13,018 nt of DNA from an uncultured Bacteroidales bacterium (GTDB taxonomy: Bacteria > Bacteroidota > Bacteroidia > Bacteroidales > F082): NCBI GenBank assembly GCA_937877465.1, contig CALFIT010000147.1, forward strand, positions 1-13,018, given 5' to 3'. Position 1 is the stretch's first letter. Every line of letters begins with the position of its first letter. Of this stretch, positions 1-6,267 are shown piece by piece. The position numbers and the translations under genes are program-made. Under the pieces are notes generated by a model that was given only the letters and a program-made list of their open reading frames with translations, had not been told where the DNA came from and made no database searches.

Positions 1-285
1 GAGCTGGAATACGACAACATCGGCGTCACTTTCCTCATCCCAGGGCGCATCAACACGCAAATCAGCAAGAGCGCCCTCCACGGCGACGGCACGGCCCACG
101 CCAAGATGGATGCAGGCCAGGCCAACGGCTTGGATGTCGACAAATGCGGCGCCATCGCCGTGCGCGCCATCAAGCGGCAGAAGCACCGCAAGCTCATTGG
201 CAAGTCGGAGCTGCTGATGGCGCATATCCATAAATATTGCTTACCTTTGTATTATAAACTTTCGAGAAAAATATCAGCGACATGA
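1..285 (+). CDS. Short-chain dehydrogenase/reductase (SDR family), C-terminal 94 residues only
   Basis: The reading frame is open from base 1 to a TGA at 283-285, so only the C-terminal third of an SDR oxidoreductase is present. The fragment begins ELEYDNIGVTFLIPGRINT, which matches the segment following the catalytic YxxxK in SDRs: a beta strand, then the PG-x-I-x-T loop that contacts the nicotinamide. The run that follows (SALHGDGT, then KMDAGQANG) resembles the substrate-lid region of the SDR subgroup related to DHRS7 and DltE-like enzymes. The Rossmann TGxxxGxG motif and the Tyr/Lys catalytic pair lie outside the window, so activity and substrate cannot be judged. The last 20 codons are more AT-rich, but the residues (YCLPLYYKLSRKIS) look like a normal family C-terminus. 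The VOC gene follows on the same strand, so the two may be co-transcribed. Confidence 0.85.
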   Translation, partial: ELEYDNIGVTFLIPGRINTQISKSALHGDGTAHAKMDAGQANGLDVDKCGAIAVRAIKRQKHRKLIGKSELLMAHIHKYCLPLYYKLSRKISAT

Positions 286-372
286 CGCGCTTCGCGTCAC
301 TGCGAGGCACGAAGCAGTCTAGACATGAAGCTTATTCCCTAGATTGCTTCGTCGTTCCTCCTCGCAATGACG
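283..372. repeat. Imperfect palindromic intergenic repeat (REP/MITE-like)
   Basis: Two arms pair imperfectly. The left arm, 295-322, begins CGTCACTGCGAGG and ends GAAGCAGTCTAG. The right arm, 339-372, begins CTAGATTGCTTCG and ends CTCGCAATGACG. Reversed, the right arm matches the left except for two transitions and about six extra bases, leaving a 16-nt loop at 323-338. Directly before and overlapping it is a smaller perfect hairpin at 283-299, TGACGCG-CTT-CGCGTCA, whose first three bases are the stop codon of the SDR gene. From memory, elements of the type CGTCATTGCGAGG...GAAGCAATCTAG are dispersed in many copies in Bacteroidota and some other phyla; copy number here cannot be seen from one window. 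It encodes no protein. It could act as an RNA hairpin protecting or ending the SDR transcript, but there is no T-run for intrinsic termination. Confidence 0.8.
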
Positions 373-398
373 CAAAGCGGCAACAAAGACTTACCACC

Positions 399-1466
399 AT
401 GAAATCAAAAGTTATCTGTGGCATACAGCAAGTGGGCATCGGGGTGAGCGACCTCGTGGAAGCCTGGAAATGGTATTATGACAACTTCGGTTATGAAGTG
501 AAAATCGTCGACGCCGAAGGCGTGGCGGAACGCATGTTGCCCTACACGGGCGGCAAGCCCCAACCGCGTCGCTCGGCCATCGCGGTCAACATCCGTGGCG
601 GCGGCGGCTTCGAGATCTGGCAGCCCAAAGGACGCCCGCTCAACTACCTGAAGGACCCCGTCCGCCTCGGCGACCTCGGCATCCTCATCGCCAAGGTGAA
701 AACCCCCGACATCGAGGCGGCCTACAACACCTTTATTAATAAGGGCCTCGACGTCATCAGCGAAATCGTCGCCTCGCCGACGGGCCAAAAGGAGTTCTTC
801 ATGAAAGACCCCTACGGCAACCTGTTCCAGCTCGAGCAAGACGACTACGTCTTCATCGACGAGAAAAAAACCACCGGCGGTGCCAACGGTGCCACCCTCG
901 GCGTGAGCGACATCGACAAGGCACTGCCGTTTTATCGGCAACTTTTGGACTACGACAAGGTGGTTTTCGACCAGACCGCCGTCTTCGACGACCTGCAATC
1001 GCTGCCGGGTGGCGAGTGCAGGCTGCGCCGCGTCATCTTGGAGCGCAGCAAGCCCATCGAAGGGCCGCTGAGCCGCATCATGGGCACCTCGCACCTCGAA
1101 CTCATCCAAAACGTTGAGGCTACGGGCAAGAAACTCTACGAAGGCCGCTACTGGGGCGACCCGGGCTTCATCCACCTCTGCTTCGACGTGCGCCACATGG
1201 AGGCGGTGAAGGCGCAAGCCGAGGCCATGGGGCATCCTTTCGTGTGCGACAGCGGCGCCGACTTCGGCATGGGCGATGCCGACGGCCACTTCACCTACGT
1301 GGAAGACCCCGACGGCACCCTCATCGAATTCGTCGAGACCTTCAAGATCCCGATTGCGAAGAAGTTCGGCCTCTTCCTCAACCTCAAAAACAAAGACGAC
1401 CGCAAGCCTTTAGGCATACTGAAGCTGCTGCGCTTCGCCAAGGTGAAACGCGACAGCATACGATAA
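399..1466 (+). CDS. VOC-superfamily protein with two glyoxalase/dioxygenase domains (355 aa)
   Basis: This is a 355-residue protein of the vicinal-oxygen-chelate fold with two tandem domains, about residues 7-150 and 160-315, followed by a basic tail (316-355). Seen repeats: a strand plus VSDL/VSDI and a short helix with WYY or PFYR at 13-30 and 167-180, and the closing strands DPYGNLFQLE (137-146) and DPDGTLIEF (303-311). The size resembles 4-hydroxyphenylpyruvate dioxygenase, but its C-terminal signatures are absent, so I do not assign that activity. In the C-terminal domain three plausible metal ligands remain (Glu234, His259, Glu310), while the first strand has Gly164 where a His is usual; the N-terminal domain has Gln11 at the equivalent place. 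I chose ATG 399 because the in-frame ATG at 282 would translate the palindromic repeat. A hairpin terminator follows the stop. Substrate unknown. Confidence 0.8.
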   Translation: MKSKVICGIQQVGIGVSDLVEAWKWYYDNFGYEVKIVDAEGVAERMLPYTGGKPQPRRSAIAVNIRGGGGFEIWQPKGRPLNYLKDPVRLGDLGILIAKVKTPDIEAAYNTFINKGLDVISEIVASPTGQKEFFMKDPYGNLFQLEQDDYVFIDEKKTTGGANGATLGVSDIDKALPFYRQLLDYDKVVFDQTAVFDDLQSLPGGECRLRRVILERSKPIEGPLSRIMGTSHLELIQNVEATGKKLYEGRYWGDPGFIHLCFDVRHMEAVKAQAEAMGHPFVCDSGADFGMGDADGHFTYVEDPDGTLIEFVETFKIPIAKKFGLFLNLKNKDDRKPLGILKLLRFAKVKRDSIR

Positions 1467-1469
1467 AAG

Positions 1470-1499
1470 AAACAGCCGACTCAAAAGAGCCGGCTGTTT
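1470..1499. terminator. Bidirectional hairpin terminator between convergent genes
   Basis: A 13-bp stem with one mismatch: AAACAGCCGACTC at 1470-1482, loop AAAA at 1483-1486, and GAGCCGGCTGTTT at 1487-1499. It starts 4 nt after the VOC stop codon and lies 40 nt beyond the ompH1 stop codon. Read on the minus strand the stem is followed by TTTCTTTTATCG, a good U-tract, so it should end the nine-gene minus-strand operon well. On the plus strand only a short T run is available. Confidence 0.85.
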
Positions 1500-1539
1500 C
1501 CGCGCATTGCGCTATCCTTGAAACAATTTCCACATTGTC

Positions 1540-2055
1540 TTACTTAATGCCCAACTTGGCTTTCACGTCCTTGGTGCAATCGACGGCATCGGTGCCCACA
1601 TAGACGGTGGCACCCGTCGCGAGGTCGAGGATGTAGGTGTAGCCCTTCTCCTTGCCCACGGCGTTGATGGCGTTCTGAATCTTGTCGAGGATGGGCTTCA
1701 GCAGCTCGGCACGCTTGTTCTCAAAGTCGCCTTCGGCATTGGCCTGGAACTGTTGGATACGGGTTTGGATGTCGATGATTTCCTTCTCCTTCGACTGCTT
1801 CACCAAATTCGACATGGTGGCTTGGTTGGCCTCATAGTCTTGCATCTTGGTTTGATACTCCTTGGCCATGGTTTCAAGCTGGCTCTGGAGCTCACCATAG
1901 TACTTTTCCAAGTCTTTCTCGGCCTTGGTCCTGTCAGGCATGGCATCGAGGACTTCCGCCGTGTTGACGTGTGCAATCTTCACTTGGGCATTGGCCACTC
2001 CACTCATCACGAAGAGAGCGATACCCAAAAACATGATTCTGAATAATTTCTTCAT
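1540..2055 (-). CDS. ompH: OmpH/Skp-like periplasmic chaperone, copy 1 (171 aa)
   Basis: Skp/OmpH proteins trap unfolded outer-membrane proteins in the periplasm and hand them to the BAM complex. Residues 1-23 form a signal peptide (KK start, hydrophobic core, ANA cleavage site before Gln24). The mature protein opens with the beta strand VKIAHVNTAEVL typical of the family, runs through a long charged, Gln/Glu/Lys-rich helical hairpin at about 44-132 (the Skp tentacle), and closes with YTYILDLATGATVYVG (139-154), the second strand of the body domain. Length is normal. I start at the ATG at 2055; the frame stays open further upstream, but the signal peptide begins here and the upstream bases look like promoter. 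It is the last gene of the operon, paralogous to the next upstream gene, and has its own candidate promoter. A lone Cys160 is present. Confidence 0.9.
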   Translation of the reverse strand: MKKLFRIMFLGIALFVMSGVANAQVKIAHVNTAEVLDAMPDRTKAEKDLEKYYGELQSQLETMAKEYQTKMQDYEANQATMSNLVKQSKEKEIIDIQTRIQQFQANAEGDFENKRAELLKPILDKIQNAINAVGKEKGYTYILDLATGATVYVGTDAVDCTKDVKAKLGIK

Positions 2056-2104
2056 TTTATTGACTTTTAATAATTTAACCCTATTTTCAATAACAATTGA
2101 GCCG

Positions 2105-2112
2105 CAAAGATA
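2105..2112 (-). promoter_or_regulatory. Candidate Bacteroidetes promoter (-7 box) for ompH copy 1
   Basis: Reading the minus strand, TATCTTTG matches the Bacteroidetes -7 consensus TAnnTTTG exactly. A TTG occurs 15 nt upstream, somewhat closer than the usual spacing for the -33 element, so the upstream half is weak. Transcription would start near 2099, giving a leader of about 44 nt before the ATG at 2055. It lies in the 89-nt gap between the two ompH genes and could allow extra expression of the last gene. Confidence 0.5.
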
Positions 2113-2136
2113 CGAATAATTCGTTTCCAACTGGAA
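2112..2136. promoter_or_regulatory. Two adjacent palindromes upstream of the ompH1 -7 box (possible operator)
   Basis: Two perfect-arm inverted repeats sit side by side: ACGAAT-A-ATTCGT at 2112-2124 and TTCCA-AC-TGGAA at 2125-2136. The first overlaps the end of the -7 box by one base, so the pair covers the area where RNA polymerase would contact the spacer and -33 region. This is the expected place for a dimeric regulator. No regulator is identified; the function is inferred from position and symmetry only. Confidence 0.35.
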
Positions 2137-2144
2137 TTAATTAC

Positions 2145-2792
2145 TTATTTCTTTGGTTTGGCACTGCCCTTGCCGCCACTTGTGGTGCTGCTGCTTGAAG
2201 AGCCTGTACCCATTCCAGCGCCTGCCTTGCGACGGTCTTCGCGGCGCACGGTCTGCATGACATTGCCGAGTTGGTCGAGCACGTCGTCGCTGACGTCGTT
2301 CTTGTCAGAGGCATAAAGCACTGAGGTACCTGAGGCCAAGTCGAGGATGAAGGCGTAGTTTTTGGTCTGGGCCAATTCCTTCATGGCGGTGTAGACCTTT
2401 TCCTGGATGGGTTGGATCAGTTCGGTGCGTTTCTGGTAAAGTTGGCCTTCGGAGCCGAAATACTGCATCTGCAAGTTCTTGGCTTCCTGCTCCTTGTCGA
2501 CGATGGCTTGTTCGCGGGCACGTTTTTGGTCTTCGGAAAGCAACAGCATCTCGGTTTGGTACTTGCTGTACATCTCCGACACTTTGTCGTAAACGGCCTT
2601 CACTTCCTTTTGCCACTTGGCCGAAAGTGCGTTCAGTTCTTCCTGTGCGTCGCCGTATTCCGGGATGTTCTCCATGATGTACTCGGAATCGACATAGACG
2701 ATTTTCTGTCCACCGCCAATCTGCGCGTTGACGGTCATCATGCCGCCACAAACCAAAGCAGCGGTCAAAATCAAGGTTTTAAATGCTCTCAT
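2145..2792 (-). CDS. ompH: OmpH/Skp-like periplasmic chaperone, copy 2, with Ser/Gly/Lys-rich tail (215 aa)
   Basis: A second Skp-family protein. It has a signal peptide at 1-23 ending VNA before Gln24, the first body strand QKIVYVDSEYIM (29-40), a long charged helical region at about 47-142, and the closing body segment YAFILDLASGTSVLYAS (146-162), which lines up with YTYILDLATGATVYVG of copy 1. Unlike copy 1 it carries a further 50 residues: a DV-rich stretch, a basic RREDRRK segment (183-189) and a low-complexity Gly/Ser/Thr tail ending in lysines (191-215). The tail may be disordered. Its position just downstream of bamA, with a 55-nt AT-rich spacer, fits a chaperone feeding BamA. Sequence divergence between the copies suggests an old duplication with some specialisation; the two could form mixed trimers, but that is speculation. 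Confidence 0.9.
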   Translation of the reverse strand: MRAFKTLILTAALVCGGMMTVNAQIGGGQKIVYVDSEYIMENIPEYGDAQEELNALSAKWQKEVKAVYDKVSEMYSKYQTEMLLLSEDQKRAREQAIVDKEQEAKNLQMQYFGSEGQLYQKRTELIQPIQEKVYTAMKELAQTKNYAFILDLASGTSVLYASDKNDVSDDVLDQLGNVMQTVRREDRRKAGAGMGTGSSSSSTTSGGKGSAKPKK

Positions 2793-2847
2793 TTTATTGT
2801 TGTTTTGCCAATTTGTTTTTCTTCTTTATCAATAATCGTTCCAATTT

Positions 2848-5490
2848 TTAATCAATCGATCCTCCAATGGAGAAATGGAACTGGCTGTGGTTGTTGCCCG
2901 TAGTGCCGTAAACATCGTCGAAGCCGTAGCCCCAGTCGAGGCCGAGCAAGCCGAACATGGGCAAGTAGATGCGCACGCCGAGACCAGCCGAGCGCTTCAC
3001 CTCAAACGGGTTGAAGTTCTTGAAGCCGAGCCAGCAGTTGCCTGCTTCGAGGAAGGTGAGGGCGTAGATGGTGGCTTGCGGGTTGAGCGAGAGCGGATAA
3101 CGCAACTCCAAGGTGTATTTCGACATGATGTTGCCGCCGCTGCCGCCCGAGCTTGACGAATAATAGCCCGGCGTGAGCGAGTTGTTGCCATAGCCACGCA
3201 TACCGATCAGCTCGCGGCTGTCGAGCGCATAATTGCTCAAGCCGTCGCCGCCGAGGAAGAAACGGTGGAAAGGCGTGGGGCCGATCTGGTCGTTATAATA
3301 GCCGAGATAGCCGAAGCGCACGCGGGTCATCATCACGAGCTTTTCGTAGAGTTCGGTGTACCATGCCGCCTTGAAGGTCCAACGGTGCATCTCGATCCAC
3401 TTGTACTTCTCGTTGTCGGAGAGGCTCGTGTAGTCCTTGCTGGTAAAGAGCGAGTAGGGCGGCGTGATTTCGAGGCCCAACTGGAACTCGGATCCGTTGC
3501 GCGGATAGATGGGCTGGCTCACCGAGTTGCGCGACAGCACGAAACTGTAGCTGATGAGGTTGAACTTACCGTTGCCGTCGCCGACGTTAAAATATGAGGT
3601 CTGATAGTTGTTGAGGCTGTATCGCTTTATGTTAAGACCTTGATACAATGCAAAATAGTCATCGGGCCATGTCAAGCGGCGACCCAAACCCACCGTGGCA
3701 CCCGTCATGTTGAACCAGCCGTAGGCCGACTCGGTGCGGGCGTAGCCGTTGGAATAGAACGACTGGTAGATGGAAGCCGACAGCGAATTGGGTTTGCGGC
3801 CACCCAACCAAGGCTCGGTAAACGACAGGCCGTAATAGATGTAGCGCGTACCCAATGTACTCACGTTAAGCGAGAGTTTCTGTCCGTCGCCGACGGGGAT
3901 GGGACGCCATGCCTTCTTGTTGAAGATGTTGCGCATCGAGAAGTTGGAGAACTGCAAACCCGCTTCCAGCATCAGATAGCCGGCGGCGAAACCTGCCGAG
4001 AAGCGGATCTGGTCGGCGGCGGCTTCTTCCACCGAGTAGTTGATGTCGACCTTGTCGTCGGTGAAGTCGGGCTGCACGTCGGGCGTGATGTTCTCTTGGT
4101 TGAAGAAGCCCAAGGTGGCCAACTCGCGCACCGAGCGCACCACGTCGCTGCGGCTGAAGAGCTGTCCGGGGCGCGAATACAGCTCGCGGAGCACCACATG
4201 GTCGAAGGTCTTGGTGTTGCCTGTCAGCGTCACGTTGCTGATGCGGAACTGCTTGCCTTCGCTGATGCGGAGTTCGAGGTCGATGGAGTCGTTTTCGACC
4301 GACACCTCCACGGGGTCGATGCGGAAGGCCAAATAGCCGTCGTCCATATACAACGAGCTGACGTCGAGGTTGGTCTCGCTATAGTTCAGGTTCTTGTCGA
4401 GCAACTCCTTATTATATACGTCGCCCGGCTTAATGCCCAAGATGGCATTGAGCGTTTCGGCGGTGTATTTCGTGTTGCCCGTCCAAGCGATGCTGCGGTA
4501 GTGGTATCTGTTGCCTTCGTCGATAACCAAGTCGATGCCCAAGTTGCGGTCGTCGATCTTATACACCGAGTCGCTCACGATACGCGCATCGCGGAAGCCT
4601 TTGGCGTTGTATTTCGCGATGACGAGTTCCTTGTCGTCCTCGAAGTTCTTCTCCAAAAAGCGCGAGGACTTGAAGATGCGCGGGCGGTAGTTGTCGTAGA
4701 AATACTCCTCGATGCCGGTGATGGCGCGAAGCGGATGCAGTGTCAGCACATCGGCCACGGTGTTCACCACCAACGGACCCAAAGGATTGAGCGGGTCGAA
4801 ATGGCCGCGTTGCTTGGTTTCCTTCATGGCCGCAAGCACTTGCCCGTCGGTGAGGTTCTCGTTACCCATGACGTTGATTTCGCCGATTCTCACCTTTTGT
4901 CCCTTGTCGATGCTGATAAGCATGTCGATGTAGTTCTCGCGGGCGGTGTCGGCAACCTGCTCGATGTCTATGTCAACGTTGAGATAACCCTTTTCGTAAA
5001 AATAGTTCTCGATGATGCGGGTGGTCTTGGTAATCAGGTGTTCGGTGGCGATGTCGCCGCGCGACAGGTTGATCTTGTTGCGGATGTCGTCGGCCTCGCT
5101 TTTCTTGACGCCTTTGAACGAGAACTTCGACACACGCGGTTTCTCCTTGATGACGATTTGGAGGAATACCTTGTTGCCCACGAAGTCGACGGCGTTGACG
5201 GCCACATCCTCAAACAGGCCTTGTTCCCAGATCTTCTTGATGCCGGAAGAGATTTCGTCGCCCGGGACGGAGATTTCGTCGCCCACCCTCAGGCCGGCGA
5301 TGAGGCTCAGCATGGAGGCGTCGACATACTTGGCGCCCTCCACGGTGATACCGCCAATCTCATACTTCTGCGGACGGGCATAGTCGATTTCCGACAGGTC
5401 GTCGCCGATTTGAATCTGGGCAAAAACGCCGTTCCCGAAGCCCAAAAGCATCGCAAGGAGCAGCATCAATGGTAAATATCTCAAGCGCAT
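2848..5490 (-). CDS. bamA: BamA, outer-membrane barrel assembly protein (880 aa)
   Basis: BamA (Omp85/YaeT) is the central subunit that folds and inserts beta-barrel proteins into the outer membrane. A signal peptide spans 1-24 (cleavage after VFA). Five POTRA domains follow, at about 43-118, 119-197, 198-325, 326-414 and 415-490; the third carries an insertion of about 60 residues (roughly 226-285), which I recall as common in Bacteroidetes BamA. The barrel occupies about 495-880. It shows YPRNG (662-666), FFLGGDGL (744-751) and the loop-6 motif MRGYG (764-768), equivalent to the VRGF/Y motif of the family. A Ser/Gly-rich stretch (778-786) extends the same loop. The protein ends FHFSIGGSID, a few residues beyond the usual terminal aromatic. 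I chose ATG 5490; an in-frame TTG at 5505 is possible but sits outside the natural signal-peptide start. It lies 15 nt after uppS and before both ompH genes. Confidence 0.95.
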   Translation of the reverse strand: MRLRYLPLMLLLAMLLGFGNGVFAQIQIGDDLSEIDYARPQKYEIGGITVEGAKYVDASMLSLIAGLRVGDEISVPGDEISSGIKKIWEQGLFEDVAVNAVDFVGNKVFLQIVIKEKPRVSKFSFKGVKKSEADDIRNKINLSRGDIATEHLITKTTRIIENYFYEKGYLNVDIDIEQVADTARENYIDMLISIDKGQKVRIGEINVMGNENLTDGQVLAAMKETKQRGHFDPLNPLGPLVVNTVADVLTLHPLRAITGIEEYFYDNYRPRIFKSSRFLEKNFEDDKELVIAKYNAKGFRDARIVSDSVYKIDDRNLGIDLVIDEGNRYHYRSIAWTGNTKYTAETLNAILGIKPGDVYNKELLDKNLNYSETNLDVSSLYMDDGYLAFRIDPVEVSVENDSIDLELRISEGKQFRISNVTLTGNTKTFDHVVLRELYSRPGQLFSRSDVVRSVRELATLGFFNQENITPDVQPDFTDDKVDINYSVEEAAADQIRFSAGFAAGYLMLEAGLQFSNFSMRNIFNKKAWRPIPVGDGQKLSLNVSTLGTRYIYYGLSFTEPWLGGRKPNSLSASIYQSFYSNGYARTESAYGWFNMTGATVGLGRRLTWPDDYFALYQGLNIKRYSLNNYQTSYFNVGDGNGKFNLISYSFVLSRNSVSQPIYPRNGSEFQLGLEITPPYSLFTSKDYTSLSDNEKYKWIEMHRWTFKAAWYTELYEKLVMMTRVRFGYLGYYNDQIGPTPFHRFFLGGDGLSNYALDSRELIGMRGYGNNSLTPGYYSSSSGGSGGNIMSKYTLELRYPLSLNPQATIYALTFLEAGNCWLGFKNFNPFEVKRSAGLGVRIYLPMFGLLGLDWGYGFDDVYGTTGNNHSQFHFSIGGSID

Positions 5491-5505
5491 AGTTCTATCT
5501 TTCAA

Positions 5506-6264
5506 TCATTTGTTGGTTAGTTGTTCGCTCGTCTTCCCGAAGCGGCGCTCACGGTGCTGATAGTTCAGTATCGCCTCGTAGAGGTCGGCCTTGCGGAAGT
5601 CGGGCCAGTATTTTGGGGTGAAATAAAGCTCGGAATAAGCCAACTGCCACAGCAGGAAGTTGCTGATGCGTTCCTCGCCGCTGGTGCGGATGAGCAGTTC
5701 GGGGTCGGGCATTCCCGCCGTCGAGAGGTAAGAGGCCACGGTTTTGTCGCTGACGGCCTCGGGCGACAGCCGGCCAGCCTTCACGTCGTCGGCCATGCGG
5801 CGCGAGGCTTGCGTCAAGTCCCAGCGGCCCGAATAGCTCAACGCCAAGGTAAGCGTCATGCGTGTGTTGTGGCTCGTGTCGTCGAGGGCTTGCATCAGCT
5901 GGTCGTAGTTGGCCTGCGGCAGGCTCTTCAGGTCGCCGATGGCGTTGAGTTTGATGCTGTTCTTGTTCATCGTGCTCACCTCTTTCGTGATGGTGGTGGC
6001 CAACAACGACATCAGTCCGCTGACTTCGGCCATCGGGCGGTTCCAATTTTCGGTCGAGAAGGCATAGAGTGTCAGATAGTCCACGCCAATCTCAGCGGAG
6101 GCTTCGCTCACCTCGCGCACCGACTGGATGGCGCTTTGGTGACCAAACAGACGCGGTTTGCCGCGTTCCTTGGCCCAGCGCCCGTTGCCGTCCATGATGA
6201 TGGCGATGTGCTTCGGCAGGCGCTCGCGGTCGATTTGTTGCATCAGTTGGTCTTTCAGCTCCAT
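5506..6264 (-). CDS. uppS: Isoprenyl transferase / undecaprenyl diphosphate synthase (252 aa)
   Basis: This cis-prenyltransferase condenses isopentenyl diphosphate onto farnesyl diphosphate to make the C55 lipid carrier for peptidoglycan and surface glycans. All signature elements are seen: IIMDGNGRWA at 22-31 with catalytic Asp25, KPRLFGH at 36-42 (Arg38, His42), AFSTENWNRP at 68-77, and the C-terminal diphosphate-binding motif RTSGEERISNF (193-203) followed by LAYSELYF (208-215, Glu212). Length is normal for the family. The ATG at 6264 is only 3 nt after the stop of the upstream porG-like gene, and bamA begins 15 nt downstream. Translational coupling is therefore likely, and the order uppS-bamA-ompH is a well-known arrangement in Bacteroidetes. 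Confidence 0.96.
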   Translation of the reverse strand: MELKDQLMQQIDRERLPKHIAIIMDGNGRWAKERGKPRLFGHQSAIQSVREVSEASAEIGVDYLTLYAFSTENWNRPMAEVSGLMSLLATTITKEVSTMNKNSIKLNAIGDLKSLPQANYDQLMQALDDTSHNTRMTLTLALSYSGRWDLTQASRRMADDVKAGRLSPEAVSDKTVASYLSTAGMPDPELLIRTSGEERISNFLLWQLAYSELYFTPKYWPDFRKADLYEAILNYQHRERRFGKTSEQLTNK

Positions 6265-6267
6265 AGG

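Noticed and set aside
242..249. TACCTTTG, an exact TAnnTTTG match on the plus strand near the end of the SDR gene
   Set aside because: It lies inside coding sequence and has no TTTG at the -33 distance. It might start transcription of the VOC gene, but a single eight-base degenerate match is not enough.
405..1289. Minus-strand open frame (294 codons) inside the VOC gene
   Set aside because: It mirrors the VOC coding region; the plus-strand protein shows conserved VOC strands and motifs, while this one shows none.
2793..2847. AT-rich spacer between bamA and ompH copy 2 as a possible promoter or terminator
   Set aside because: I found no TAnnTTTG box in the right orientation and no stable hairpin; it looks like a plain spacer.
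3640..5475. Long plus-strand open frame (611 codons) opposite bamA
   Set aside because: Its translation is rich in His, Val, Ala and Asp without any recognisable domain, as expected from the antisense of GC-rich codons. The opposite strand encodes a complete BamA with all expected domains.
5491..5505. Alternative TTG start for BamA, 5 codons upstream
   Set aside because: The ATG at 5490 places positively charged residues directly before the hydrophobic signal core, and TTG starts are uncommon. The extra residues add nothing family-like.
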